37,309 bases of DNA from DUUI01 sp964627845 (GTDB lineage Bacteria; Bacillota_I; Bacilli_A; Erysipelotrichales; Erysipelotrichaceae). Position numbers and translations under genes: made by a program. Location: assembly GCA_964627845.1 (NCBI GenBank), contig CAZVKL010000008.1, positions 1-37,309 on the forward strand. The letters are read 5' to 3'. Shown piece by piece: positions 22,517 to 31,624 of this stretch (the first letter of the stretch is position 1; each line of letters begins with the position of its first letter). The notes under the pieces were generated by a model. That model had not been told where the DNA came from and did not search any database. It saw only the letters and a program-made list of their open reading frames with translations.

Positions 22517-25336
22517 CTAAAGTACTTTCTTTAAATATTGGCCAGTAAAACTCTTCTTGACTTTACTCACTTGTTCAGGAGTCCCTTTGGCGATCACTTG
22601 TCCGCCACCCTGACCCCCTTCTGGTCCTAAGTCAATGAGATAATCAGCTGATTTAATAATATCTAAGTTGTGTTCAATCACTATTATACTATCACCATTC
22701 TCGACAATGCGCTGTAAAACTGAAATTAGTTTCTTGACATCATCGGCATGTAAACCGGTGGTTGGTTCATCTAAGATAAAGACTGTTTTTCCAGTTGGTA
22801 CTTTTTGAAGTTCAGACGCTAATTTAACTCGTTGTGCCTCTCCTCCCGATAAAGAGACAGAGGATTGACCTAGTTTTATATAACCGAGCCCAACATCCAT
22901 TAATGTTTGAAGTTTGTTTTTAATGGATGGCATCGCATCAAAGAATGACAATGCTTCTTCCACATCCATTTGGAGGATGTCATAAATGTTCTTGTCCTTG
23001 TATTTTACTAATAAGGTTTGATCATTGTATCGTTTACCATGACACTCTTCACACTCCACATAAACATCGGGTAAGAAATGCATGGAGATTTTCTTGACCC
23101 CATCCCCTTGACAGGCTTCACATCGCCCACCACGAACATTAAAGGAGAATCGACCTTTATTAAATCCTAAGGTTTTCGCATCGATCGTACTCGCATATAA
23201 ATCACGGATTTGATCAAAGACACCTGTATAGGTGGCTGGATTTGAGCGTGGCGTCCGACCAATAGGATCTTGGTCAATAATAACCAGTTTATCAATATGT
23301 TCTAAGCCCTTAATTTCCTTGACTTCACCCGGTTTAACACGAGCTCGTTTGAGGGCATGGCCTATTCCATTGCCAATCACTTCATTGACTAAAGATGATT
23401 TACCGGAACCAGAGACTCCTGTGACACAGGTGAAGGTCCCTAAAGGAATTTGAACATTAATATTTTTTAGGTTGTTTTGTTTGGCACCAATGACTTCAAT
23501 CAAATTGCCATTTCCTTCGCGACGAGTTTGAGGCACGTCAATTTTTAGTTTTCCACTTAAATATTGTCCTGTAATGGATTCTTTAACAGCCATGACTTGT
23601 TTTGGCGTTCCATTGGCGATGACTTCACCCCCATGGATGCCTGCGCGAGGACCAATGTCAACAATCCAATCCGATTGTCTCATCGTATCTTCATCATGTT
23701 CGACAACAATGAGGGAGTTGCCTAAATCTCTCATTTCTTTGAGGGCATCGATTAATTTTTGATTATCGCGTTGATGCAGACCAATCGATGGTTCATCTAA
23801 GACATATAAAACACCGGTTAATTGAGAACCGATTTGATTGGATAAACGGATTCGTTGGGCTTCTCCCCCTGAGAGGGTTCCTGCTAATCGGTCCATTGTT
23901 AAATAATCTAACCCTACATTATGTAAAAAGGTTAAACGACTTTTAATCTCACGAATGATTAATTCTGAGATTTCTTGATTCATTTTAGACAGTTTTAAAT
24001 TTTCGACAAAATCCAAAGCATCATTAATGGCCATTTCAGTCCACTGATGAATGTTTTTATCGGCCACATAGACGCTGAGGGCTTCCGTGTTTAATCGTTT
24101 TCCTCCACAAGTGTGACAGGTTTGTTCTGACATAAAATTATCGACCCAATCACGATACATATTTGAGGTGGTTTCAGCGAACCGTCGTTCAATGAGTTTC
24201 TTAATACCTTCAATTCGTTCTGTTTTTGAATAGACATGACCACTTCTAGAGTAGAGTGTAAATGAGATTCGTTTCTTTGAGCCGTTTAAAACAATGTCCC
24301 ACTCATCTTTTGATAAATCTTCCATAGGGATTGTTTTATCGATTTTATAATAAGACAATAAGGCATCAAATTCTTGCCACTCAAGGTTTTCAGTATTGAC
24401 GGTGTTTTTAAAATAAAGAATCGCTCCATCGTTGATGGATTTTTGACGATCAGGAATTAATAAATCGACATCCAAATGTTGAGTATAGCCAATTCCTTTA
24501 CAAGTATGGCATGCGCCTAATGGGGCATTAAATGAGAATAGTCTAGGTTCCAAATGTTCGATTGAGAACCCGCATTCTGGACAGGCATGCTTGCTGGAAA
24601 AGAGAATCTCTTCATCATCGACTAAAACCTTACAGATGCCTCCAGATAATTTTAGGGCTGTTTCAATGGAGTCGTTTAAACGTGTTTCATTGGATTCTCT
24701 TAAGACGATTCGATCGACAACGACATCAATGTCATGACGTTTGTTTTTATCTAAGCTTTCTACTTCGTCGATGACACTCATTTTGCCATTGACACGGACC
24801 CGGACAAATCCATCCGAAACAAGTTCTTCTAATAAATCTTTATGGGATCCTTTTTTGTTTTTAATAATTGGCGCAAGGATGCTTAAGCGAGATCCTTTAG
24901 GATAAGTGAATAAGCGTCTGACCATTTGACTGACGGTTTGAGAGCTGATTTCAATGCCATGAATAGGACAAATTGGTGTTCCAATTCGAGCAAATAATAA
25001 TCGTAAATAGTCATAAATTTCAGTCACGGTGCCTACTGTCGAGCGTGGGTTGTTATGGGTAGTTTTTTGATCGATGGCAATGCTTGGGGATAATCCTTCA
25101 ATGCTATCGACATCTGGTTTTTCACTCCCCCCTAAGAATTGACGGGCATAGGCTGAAAGAGACTCCACATAACGTCGTTGTCCTTCCGCATAAATGGTGT
25201 CAAAAGCAAGGGATGTTTTTCCAGAACCAGATAAACCGGTCATAATGACGAGTTTATCTCTTGGAATTTCTAAGCTAATATTTTTTAGATTATTGACGCG
25301 TGCGCCCTTAATCACAATTTTGTTTTTGTTTGACAT
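22517..25336 (-). CDS. uvrA: Excinuclease ABC subunit A
   Basis: A 939-residue damage-recognition ATPase of nucleotide excision repair, full length. Two ABC modules: Walker A GLSGSGKTSLAFDTI (about 34-48) and GVSGSGKSSLVNEVI (about 640-654), signatures LSGGEAQRIRLSNQIGSQL (about 488) and LSGGEAQRVKLASELQK (about 825), each followed by a Walker B ending in LDEP. Zinc sites are seen in CPECGFSIEHLEPRLF...CHTCKG and CEACQGDGVKK...CEECHG. It starts two bases after the uvrB stop and ends against hprK. Confidence 0.98.
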   Translation of the reverse strand: MSNKNKIVIKGARVNNLKNISLEIPRDKLVIMTGLSGSGKTSLAFDTIYAEGQRRYVESLSAYARQFLGGSEKPDVDSIEGLSPSIAIDQKTTHNNPRSTVGTVTEIYDYLRLLFARIGTPICPIHGIEISSQTVSQMVRRLFTYPKGSRLSILAPIIKNKKGSHKDLLEELVSDGFVRVRVNGKMSVIDEVESLDKNKRHDIDVVVDRIVLRESNETRLNDSIETALKLSGGICKVLVDDEEILFSSKHACPECGFSIEHLEPRLFSFNAPLGACHTCKGIGYTQHLDVDLLIPDRQKSINDGAILYFKNTVNTENLEWQEFDALLSYYKIDKTIPMEDLSKDEWDIVLNGSKKRISFTLYSRSGHVYSKTERIEGIKKLIERRFAETTSNMYRDWVDNFMSEQTCHTCGGKRLNTEALSVYVADKNIHQWTEMAINDALDFVENLKLSKMNQEISELIIREIKSRLTFLHNVGLDYLTMDRLAGTLSGGEAQRIRLSNQIGSQLTGVLYVLDEPSIGLHQRDNQKLIDALKEMRDLGNSLIVVEHDEDTMRQSDWIVDIGPRAGIHGGEVIANGTPKQVMAVKESITGQYLSGKLKIDVPQTRREGNGNLIEVIGAKQNNLKNINVQIPLGTFTCVTGVSGSGKSSLVNEVIGNGIGHALKRARVKPGEVKEIKGLEHIDKLVIIDQDPIGRTPRSNPATYTGVFDQIRDLYASTIDAKTLGFNKGRFSFNVRGGRCEACQGDGVKKISMHFLPDVYVECEECHGKRYNDQTLLVKYKDKNIYDILQMDVEEALSFFDAMPSIKNKLQTLMDVGLGYIKLGQSSVSLSGGEAQRVKLASELQKVPTGKTVFILDEPTTGLHADDVKKLISVLQRIVENGDSIIVIEHNLDIIKSADYLIDLGPEGGQGGGQVIAKGTPEQVSKVKKSFTGQYLKKVL

Positions 25337-25338
25337 AC

Positions 25339-27303
25339 TTAATTCTCTATTTCTAAGATAATGTCGCGAAGTTCAGCGGCTCTTTCAAAATCAAGCACAC
25401 GGGCGGCTTCACGCATTTCATCTCTAAGTTGTTGGAGTAATTTCTCTTTCTCTTTCTTGGATTGTTTTCCTTTTTTATTAAGATGTTTAAGAGACATTTC
25501 TTTGGTTTCTTTCCCATGAATGGCATCCCGAATTTCTTTACGAATGGTTTTAGGGACCCAGCCATGTTCTTTATTATACGCCATTTGGATTTCACGACGA
25601 CGCGCCGTTTCATTAATGGCATATTCCATTGAGCCAGTGATTCTGTTGGCATACATAATAACTTTACCATCTTGGTTTCTGGCTGCCCGTCCAATAATTT
25701 GAATTAAGGAGCGTTGAGAACGTAAGAAACCTTCTTTATCTGCATCTAAAATGGCGATGAGGGATACTTCTGGCAAGTCTAATCCTTCTCTTAAAAGGTT
25801 AATACCGACTAAGACATCAATTTTTCCTTGTCTTAGTTCACGTAAAATTTCAATTCGTTCTAATGTTTTTGTTTCATGGTGCAGATAACCAACCTTCATG
25901 TTCATGTTCATTAAATACTGGGTTAAGTCTTCGGCCATCTTGACGGTTAAGGTCGTAATTAAAGTTCGCTCATCTTTGGCGATGCGTTCTCTGACTTCTG
26001 AGATTAAATCATCAATTTGACCTTCGATTGGTCGTACTTCTACCACTGGATCTAATAATCCTGTTGGACGAATAATTTGTTGGACAACGTCCTGGTTGAC
26101 TAATTCTAATTCATAATCCCCTGGTGTGGCGGAGACATAGATGACTTGGTTGATCATTCCTTCAAATTCATCAAAGCGCATCGGACGGTTGTTGAGTGCA
26201 CTTGGTAATCGAAAGCCATATTCAACTAAAGTTTCTTTTCGTGAGCGATCCCCATTATACATCCCTCTTACTTGTGGGATACTGGCGTGTGATTCATCAA
26301 TGACGAACAAGAAATCGTCAGGGAAATAATCAAATAAGTTATAAGGACGCTGATCATCAGTTCGGCCATCAATATGTTGTGAATAGTTCTCAATGCCTGA
26401 GACCATTCCTAATTCTCTTAAGGATTCTAAGTCATAGCGTGTGCGTTGTTCTAAGCGTTGTGCTTCGACTAATTTATTTTCTGAAATTAACACCTTAAGT
26501 CGATCTTCGAGTTCGGCTTCAATTTTAAAACAAGCTTCTAAGATATCCCGTTTTTTACGGGCATACTCATTGGCTGGGAAAATATGATACAGTTGAAAAC
26601 CTGATTTGACAACACCTGTTAGTGGTTCGATTTCAGTGATTCGTTCGACTTCATCGCCAAACATTTCGATACGGATTAAGGACTCGTCACTGTATCCTAA
26701 AACAATTTCGATGACGTCTCCCCTTACTCTAAAGGTTCCTCTTTTTTGTTCGATGTCATTGCGTTGATATTGACGATAGACCAATTCTTTTAATAGTTCA
26801 TTGCGGTCTAACTCTTGTCCAACTCGAATTGTATAAAGCATTTCTTTATAAAGATTTGGGTCAGAGGAAGCATAGATACAGGCGACGGATGCCACGATAA
26901 TGGTATCTCGACGTTGTAAGATTGCGTTGAGGGCAGCTAATCTTAACATATCTAATTCATCATTAATCATGGATGTTTTTTCGATATAGGTGTCGGTTCT
27001 TGGCATATAGGCTTCTGGTTGATAATAATCGAAGTTGGAAACAAAGTATTCAACTCGATTGTTTGGAAAGAAAGATTTAAATTCCGAATACAGTTGTCCT
27101 GCCAATGTTTTATTGTGGGCTAAGACTAAGGTTGGTTTATTGACCTGAGCTATGACATGCGAAATGGTAAAAGTTTTACCCGTTCCAGTTGCTCCGAGTA
27201 AAACTTGGTGTTTTTTATCGTCGTTTAAACCGTCGACTAATTCTTGAATGGCTTTGGGTTGATCGCCTTGTGGCGTATAATCACTTACTAATTCAAATTT
27301 CAT
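25339..27303 (-). CDS. uvrB: Excinuclease ABC subunit B
   Basis: A 654-residue helicase-like subunit that is loaded by UvrA and positions UvrC. Walker A LLGATGTGKTFTISHVI (about 36-52), the damage-probing beta-hairpin FDYYQPEAYMPRTDTYIEK (about 92-110), DESHASIPQVRGMYNGD, RSLIQIIGRAARN (motif VI, about 537) and the C-terminal UVR domain (about 615-650) that contacts UvrC. ATG lies in an ATGA overlap with the ctpB stop. Confidence 0.98.
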   Translation of the reverse strand: MKFELVSDYTPQGDQPKAIQELVDGLNDDKKHQVLLGATGTGKTFTISHVIAQVNKPTLVLAHNKTLAGQLYSEFKSFFPNNRVEYFVSNFDYYQPEAYMPRTDTYIEKTSMINDELDMLRLAALNAILQRRDTIIVASVACIYASSDPNLYKEMLYTIRVGQELDRNELLKELVYRQYQRNDIEQKRGTFRVRGDVIEIVLGYSDESLIRIEMFGDEVERITEIEPLTGVVKSGFQLYHIFPANEYARKKRDILEACFKIEAELEDRLKVLISENKLVEAQRLEQRTRYDLESLRELGMVSGIENYSQHIDGRTDDQRPYNLFDYFPDDFLFVIDESHASIPQVRGMYNGDRSRKETLVEYGFRLPSALNNRPMRFDEFEGMINQVIYVSATPGDYELELVNQDVVQQIIRPTGLLDPVVEVRPIEGQIDDLISEVRERIAKDERTLITTLTVKMAEDLTQYLMNMNMKVGYLHHETKTLERIEILRELRQGKIDVLVGINLLREGLDLPEVSLIAILDADKEGFLRSQRSLIQIIGRAARNQDGKVIMYANRITGSMEYAINETARRREIQMAYNKEHGWVPKTIRKEIRDAIHGKETKEMSLKHLNKKGKQSKKEKEKLLQQLRDEMREAARVLDFERAAELRDIILEIEN

Positions 27304-28820
27304 CGTAATATTTCTATCGCTTTTTCTAATTGGATATCCAACTCTTTTAGATTTTGATTGTAGTGTTGGTACACTCGTGATGATAAACCAGCGATGGACT
27401 CCCGATTAATGATATCTGTTTCTTCTAGGTCATTATCGGATAAGTACTGATGATAAGCATCGAGTGTCCCTTGAGAATAGTAGCCATCCACTCGATCGAC
27501 TGGATAACCTAAAAAATCAAGGGCTTGTTGAACAAAGACTAAGCCTTCGTGAACTTGGTCAAATTCAATCGTTTCACCATCTTCTAAATAAGGGGTTGGA
27601 ATATGGAATACTTCATGAATAATCACTTCGATGGTTGGTTCAATGCCATCTTCGTGTATCTGTTTTCCTTGTGGTGATAACCACTGGGCAGTGGTGTATT
27701 TTAAGTTAGAACCATCAAATAATGGAATGGTTGTTTGGACGGTCCCCTTTCCAAATGATTTTGTTCCAACTAATTCAATATCTAAATTGTCTCTTAGGGC
27801 AAGTGCTAATACTTCGGAGGCGGAGGCTGAATTTTGGTTGATCAGCATCACGATTTCTTCAAAGTTATCAAATGTCTTTCCGGTTGAATACGTATTGACA
27901 ATGTTTCCATCGACATCTTCTTGGGCGATAATCACTTGATTGGATTCCAAGAAAAACGAAGCAATTTGATTCAGTGCATGGAGATAGCCACCCCCATTAT
28001 CTCTGACATCGATAACTAATTTGGACGCACCTTGATCTCTTAACATCTCTAGCTCACGCTTCACTTGTTCTCCGGTAGAATTTCCAAATGAATTGATTTC
28101 TAAATAACCAATCTCCTGTTCGACCATTTCAGCAAAGGTGGTTGAGGTGATTGGACCACGGATAATGTCCATTTCGACGATTTCTTCGTTGCGTTTAAAT
28201 TCAATATTGACAGAGGTGCCTTCTTGTCCTCTGACCATTTCCGAGACGACATCTTGGTCCATATCTGTGACATCTTTCCCATCGACTGTGTGGAAAATAT
28301 CCCCAGGTAATACCCCTGCTTGGTCGGCTGGCGAGTCATTGAATACTTTTAAGACAATGGAAATACCATCAACTTGATAATATTGAACGCCAATTCCAAC
28401 GTAGTTTTGGTTAATACCATCTTCAAATGCCGCAAGTTCTTCTGCCGTCATATACGAGGTATGCGGATCCCCATTTTGTTCAATCATGCCCTTAATGGCG
28501 TTGTCCATAATTTGTTGGTTTGGATCGTCCATCTGACTTGAGAAATACCATTGTTGCGTCAAGATATCATAGATATTTTGAAACTTCTGAAATTGTTGAT
28601 TTTGGGTTAGGGTTACTCGAGGATTCTCTTCAATAATTGGGTTATTGACACTGACTTGATTGGACCTGGTTATGATTGATCCGATGAGTGTTCCAATTAA
28701 GAAAACACTTAAACAGATAAAAACCATCAACAAACCTGTTGATCGTTTCTTTTTTTGTTGTTTTAGCTCATCTGGCCAGATATGCTTCTGGAGCTTTACG
28801 TTTACTTTTTGATCATCCAT
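27300..28820 (-). CDS. ctpB: S41 carboxyl-terminal processing protease (CtpA/CtpB type)
   Basis: A 506-residue membrane-anchored serine protease. A cytoplasmic basic N-terminus (about 1-27) is followed by one membrane helix (about 28-49, LLMVFICLSVFLIGTLIGSI), a PDZ domain (about 135-215), the S41 catalytic domain with the Ser in INQNSASASEVLALAL (about 328-343) and the Lys in GTKSFGKGTVQTTIP (about 353-367), and a C-terminal peptidoglycan-binding-like domain (about 425-480, DRVDGYYSQGTLDAY). B. subtilis CtpB cleaves SpoIVFA during sporulation; other members trim wall hydrolases or secreted proteins. Synteny (ftsE, ftsX, ctpB, uvrB) supports orthology, but the substrate is unknown. Ends in TGA overlapping uvrB. 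Confidence 0.93.
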   Translation of the reverse strand: MDDQKVNVKLQKHIWPDELKQQKKKRSTGLLMVFICLSVFLIGTLIGSIITRSNQVSVNNPIIEENPRVTLTQNQQFQKFQNIYDILTQQWYFSSQMDDPNQQIMDNAIKGMIEQNGDPHTSYMTAEELAAFEDGINQNYVGIGVQYYQVDGISIVLKVFNDSPADQAGVLPGDIFHTVDGKDVTDMDQDVVSEMVRGQEGTSVNIEFKRNEEIVEMDIIRGPITSTTFAEMVEQEIGYLEINSFGNSTGEQVKRELEMLRDQGASKLVIDVRDNGGGYLHALNQIASFFLESNQVIIAQEDVDGNIVNTYSTGKTFDNFEEIVMLINQNSASASEVLALALRDNLDIELVGTKSFGKGTVQTTIPLFDGSNLKYTTAQWLSPQGKQIHEDGIEPTIEVIIHEVFHIPTPYLEDGETIEFDQVHEGLVFVQQALDFLGYPVDRVDGYYSQGTLDAYHQYLSDNDLEETDIINRESIAGLSSRVYQHYNQNLKELDIQLEKAIEILR

Positions 28821-28836
28821 AACTTACCTCTTAAAC

Positions 28837-28845
28837 ATTCTATCA
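28837..28845 (-). promoter_or_regulatory. Extended -10 promoter directly before ctpB
   Basis: TGATAGAAT on the minus strand, an extended -10 element about 20 bases before the ctpB start codon. The -35 is poor. The same nine bases occur at the lgt promoter and at the PfkB gene on the right. Confidence 0.45.
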
Positions 28846-28865
28846 TAAAGTACTAATCTTAGTTG

Positions 28866-28893
28866 AAAAGAAGTTGACTGTTCAACTTCTTTT
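28866..28893. terminator. 12-bp hairpin in the ctpB leader (attenuator or terminator)
   Basis: AAAAGAAGTTGA / TCAACTTCTTTT is a perfect 12-bp stem with a 4-base loop. On the minus strand only TTTT follows, so termination would be moderate. It lies between the upstream palindrome/promoter and ctpB and could act as an attenuator. Confidence 0.55.
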
Positions 28894-28945
28894 AGTTAGC
28901 TATAAAGTTTTTAGACATGAATTAGGCAGACCATTTATTCTTAAA

Positions 28946-28961
28946 TAGACAGGCCTGTCTA
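28946..28961. promoter_or_regulatory. Perfect 16-bp palindrome, candidate operator
   Basis: TAGACAGGCCTGTCTA is fully self-complementary with no loop and GC-rich in an AT-rich gap. Uninterrupted palindromes of this type are usual for TetR-type or other dimeric repressors. It lies just downstream of a possible minus-strand promoter (28968-28996). Confidence 0.5.
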
Positions 28962-28967
28962 CCAATC

Positions 28968-28996
28968 ACTTTATCATAGATTTTTAGTCTGAACAA
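28968..28996 (-). promoter_or_regulatory. Possible upstream ctpB promoter
   Basis: TTGTTC (28991-28996), a 17-base spacer and TAAAGT (28968-28973) on the minus strand; an overlapping TATGAT at 28973-28978 is another -10 candidate. It is weak by sequence, but its placement immediately before the palindrome is suggestive. Confidence 0.3.
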
Positions 28997-29042
28997 CGAA
29001 ATGATTGTTTCACTTAAAACTCAATAGAAAGTTCAATCCTAA

Positions 29043-29073
29043 GAAAAGGTAGATTATCTGTTAGAAATCTACC
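29043..29073 (-). terminator. Terminator of the secA-to-peptidase operon
   Basis: GGTAGATT / AATCTACC, an 8-bp stem with a 10-base loop, followed on the minus strand by TTTTCTT. It lies about 25 bases after the peptidase stop. Confidence 0.75.
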
Positions 29074-29096
29074 CGTTACTTAAATAGCTATATTAA

Positions 29097-30743
29097 TTAA
29101 TAGACGCCGCCGACTTGAAGTCCATACCACGATTGTGGGTTGTGACGACATGGAGCGCTTCCTTTAACTTCACAAGCCCAGTTTAGATTCATCCAAGTTC
29201 CATTTGGTGTGAAGGATAATGACCCATTCCAAGTACTTAGATAATCCTGTAATGACATATCCCCTAAGTAGAACACTTCATGGTGTAAGTGTGGACCTGA
29301 TGAGTTTCCTGAAGAACCTAAGTATCCAATGACTTGGCCACTACTGATGGTTTGACCAACAGAAACTGCCGGTGCTTGTAAGTGAGCATATAATAACCCA
29401 TACAATGAATTATTGATGCTTACAATGGTCGTGACTTGGTTCCCACCATAGTTTCCACAGGCATTCCCTAAACCACCCCATGCAGGACAGTTTGCGTTTG
29501 CTTGAACGACCACGCCTGGACCCGTTGAATAGATAGGGGTTCCCATTGGTGCGCCAAAGTCGACACCATAGTGGACACTGCCCCCATGGATTCCAGCAAA
29601 GCCACCTCCATAATACCAGGCACCTGCCGTAACCGTGGCGCCATAGACCGGTAATGACCACCCAGACCCTGTTCCAATTGGATCACTTTGAGCTGGTGGG
29701 TTTTGGGCGACTTCATCAGCTTCTTGGTTTGCTGCATCAGAAGCTGCTTCTTTTTCTGCCGCAATTCGATCAGCTTCAGCCGCTTCTTGTTCTAAGCGGA
29801 TGCGCTCAGCTTCTTCTTGAGCAGCTAATTGTTGTTGTTCTAATTCGAGTTGACGTTGACGCTCCGCTTCTGCTTCTTGTTTCAATCTTAATGCTTCTTG
29901 TCTTAATTGTTCTTCTCGATTATCTAAATCAACAAATTGAGACAAAATGTTATCCATGGCAGATTGTGAAACAGATTGTTGCGCTTGAAGAATTGCTTGT
30001 TGTTCGCTTAAGTTTGCGACTTCTTCTTGATAGATTTCAATGGTTTTCTCATTTTCTGCTTTCGCTACTTCGAGTGCACCCTTTAACTCATTTTGGTTGG
30101 CGAGCGAATCTTCTAAAACAACTTGTTGACGGTTTAGTTCTTCATTGTCATCTTCGAGTTGTTCTTTCTCGGCCACAAACCAGTCCATTTGTTCTTGGTC
30201 TTGGCGTGTCATTTGATCAACCGTATGGGCTCGACGTGCTAAATCAGTATATGAATTACCACCAAATAAGAATTCAACCATTGAATTGGTATGAAGATTT
30301 GCTTGTTGAGAGACTAATCGTTTTTTAATTAGTTCATTGACTTCACCAATTTCTTGAGTTCTCTTTTCGATTGTTTCATTTAGGACAAGAATATTTTCTT
30401 CAATAATTGAGATTGATTCACTGAGCTTTTCAATCTCTTGTTGTGCCGCCAAGATTTCTTCTTGTTGTTGACGTAATAAACGGTCCGCTTCCGCGAGATC
30501 GTCTTCGACAGCAGCGATGGAGGCACTTAAATCTTCGATGGAACTGGTTGTTCCTTTAATCTTATCGTTTAAGTACTCTTGAAAAGAGGTACAGACCTCT
30601 CTTTGATCGCTTTGTAACGTGTTGGTACACATTTCACGATAATAGTTTTCGTTTTCTGCGAAATCTTCGTGGGTAATGGCATAGGTTGGCGTTATTACAT
30701 TTAAGATGAGTAATAACCCAGTAAATAACAATACTTTCTTCAT
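29097..30743 (-). CDS. Secreted coiled-coil M23 peptidase, EnvC/PcsB-like FtsEX partner
   Basis: A 548-residue exported protein. Signal peptide at 1-22 (MKKVLLFTGLLLILNVITPT, cleavage near TYA). A long Glu/Gln-rich coiled coil covers about 55-345, then a linker, then an M23 LytM domain at about 385-500 with zinc ligands in HYGVDFGAP (His, Asp), the conserved YAHLQ and GPHLHHEVF (His). All M23 ligands are present, so it may be an active endopeptidase rather than an EnvC-type activator. Six cysteines occur as three close pairs (MCTN...EVCTS, NCPAWGGLGNAC, ACEVKGSAPC), suggesting disulfides. I choose the ATG at 30743 because it is well spaced from GAGG and lies in an ATGA overlap with ftsX. Encoded behind ftsEX, it is probably regulated by that complex. 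Confidence 0.9.
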   Translation of the reverse strand: MKKVLLFTGLLLILNVITPTYAITHEDFAENENYYREMCTNTLQSDQREVCTSFQEYLNDKIKGTTSSIEDLSASIAAVEDDLAEADRLLRQQQEEILAAQQEIEKLSESISIIEENILVLNETIEKRTQEIGEVNELIKKRLVSQQANLHTNSMVEFLFGGNSYTDLARRAHTVDQMTRQDQEQMDWFVAEKEQLEDDNEELNRQQVVLEDSLANQNELKGALEVAKAENEKTIEIYQEEVANLSEQQAILQAQQSVSQSAMDNILSQFVDLDNREEQLRQEALRLKQEAEAERQRQLELEQQQLAAQEEAERIRLEQEAAEADRIAAEKEAASDAANQEADEVAQNPPAQSDPIGTGSGWSLPVYGATVTAGAWYYGGGFAGIHGGSVHYGVDFGAPMGTPIYSTGPGVVVQANANCPAWGGLGNACGNYGGNQVTTIVSINNSLYGLLYAHLQAPAVSVGQTISSGQVIGYLGSSGNSSGPHLHHEVFYLGDMSLQDYLSTWNGSLSFTPNGTWMNLNWACEVKGSAPCRHNPQSWYGLQVGGVY

Positions 30744-31624
30744 CGTGTCCACCTCAAGTGCTTGGTTACCGAAATATAGGATCCAACTAGTCCAACTGTT
30801 AATGATGTAAGTAGGACTATGGCGGCAATGTTTTGAACTAATGGCATGGCTGGGCTTAAATTAATCATGGATAGTATCCCTGTCGTTGGCTTATTTTCCA
30901 AGAGGTATCGATATCCAAAGATAACACTAAGAACTGGAATAATTGATCCAAAGATCCCTATCAATAATCCTTCAATTAAGAATGGTGAGCGTATAAAACT
31001 GTTGGTCGCTCCGACAATGCGCATAATCTCAATTTCATCTTGTCTTGAGAAGATGGACAGTTTGATGGTATTGGAGATTAAAAAGATAGCTAAGACCAGC
31101 AAGGCAACGACCAAGATCGACCCCCCAAATCGAATGGAGGATAACGTATTGATTAATTGGCTTGTTCCTTCTCCACCATCCCAGACGGTGACTGGCCAAT
31201 CCATTTCTCTTAAATCTTCGACTACCACATTTAGGTACTGCCCTTCTGTGGCTTGGATTGTAAATGAATCATGGAGTGGATTTTCTTCCCCAGTGTAGAG
31301 ATTGTAATCTTCCCCATATTCACTGATATATAAATCTAGGTCTTCTTCCTTGGAGGTGAAGGTCACTCGATTGATATATTGATGTTGTTGTAAATCGGCT
31401 TGAATTTGTTCAATATCGTCTTCATATTCGTACTTAATTGGAACCCAGACTTCAATTTCTGTTTCAATGTTACGGGTCATATAAACCATGTTATCGGTAA
31501 TTAATAAGATTATTCCTAAGAATAACATGGTGAAAGTGACAACGGCTAAACTTGATAACGATACAGAGAAGTGACGGAAGAATCCAATGAAGCCTTCTTT
31601 GATTGATCTAAAAATCCGCCTCAT
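30740..31624 (-). CDS. ftsX: Cell division ABC transporter permease FtsX
   Basis: A 294-residue four-helix membrane protein that, with FtsE, transmits ATP hydrolysis to a peptidoglycan hydrolase outside. Helix 1 is at about 22-44 (SSLAVVTFTMLFLGIILLI), a large extracellular loop at about 45-165, and three helices at about 170-190, 215-240 and 262-285. The C-terminal FtsX motif DEIEIMRIVGATNSFIR (about 195-211) contacts FtsE. The ATG at 31624 has GGAGG eight bases before it; the ATG two codons earlier is too close. It overlaps ftsE by 17 bases and ends in TGA within the next start. Confidence 0.95.
   Translation of the reverse strand: MRRIFRSIKEGFIGFFRHFSVSLSSLAVVTFTMLFLGIILLITDNMVYMTRNIETEIEVWVPIKYEYEDDIEQIQADLQQHQYINRVTFTSKEEDLDLYISEYGEDYNLYTGEENPLHDSFTIQATEGQYLNVVVEDLREMDWPVTVWDGGEGTSQLINTLSSIRFGGSILVVALLVLAIFLISNTIKLSIFSRQDEIEIMRIVGATNSFIRSPFLIEGLLIGIFGSIIPVLSVIFGYRYLLENKPTTGILSMINLSPAMPLVQNIAAIVLLTSLTVGLVGSYISVTKHLRWTR

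Noticed and set aside
29654..30328. A 224-codon plus-strand open frame with Leu-rich translation
   Set aside because: It is antisense to the Glu/Gln-rich coiled coil of the M23 peptidase. Repetitive gaa/caa codons read backwards give Leu/Phe runs. No ribosome site.
30846..31298. A 150-codon plus-strand open frame
   Set aside because: Antisense to ftsX, no recognisable domain or ribosome site; ftsX is intact and clearly coding.
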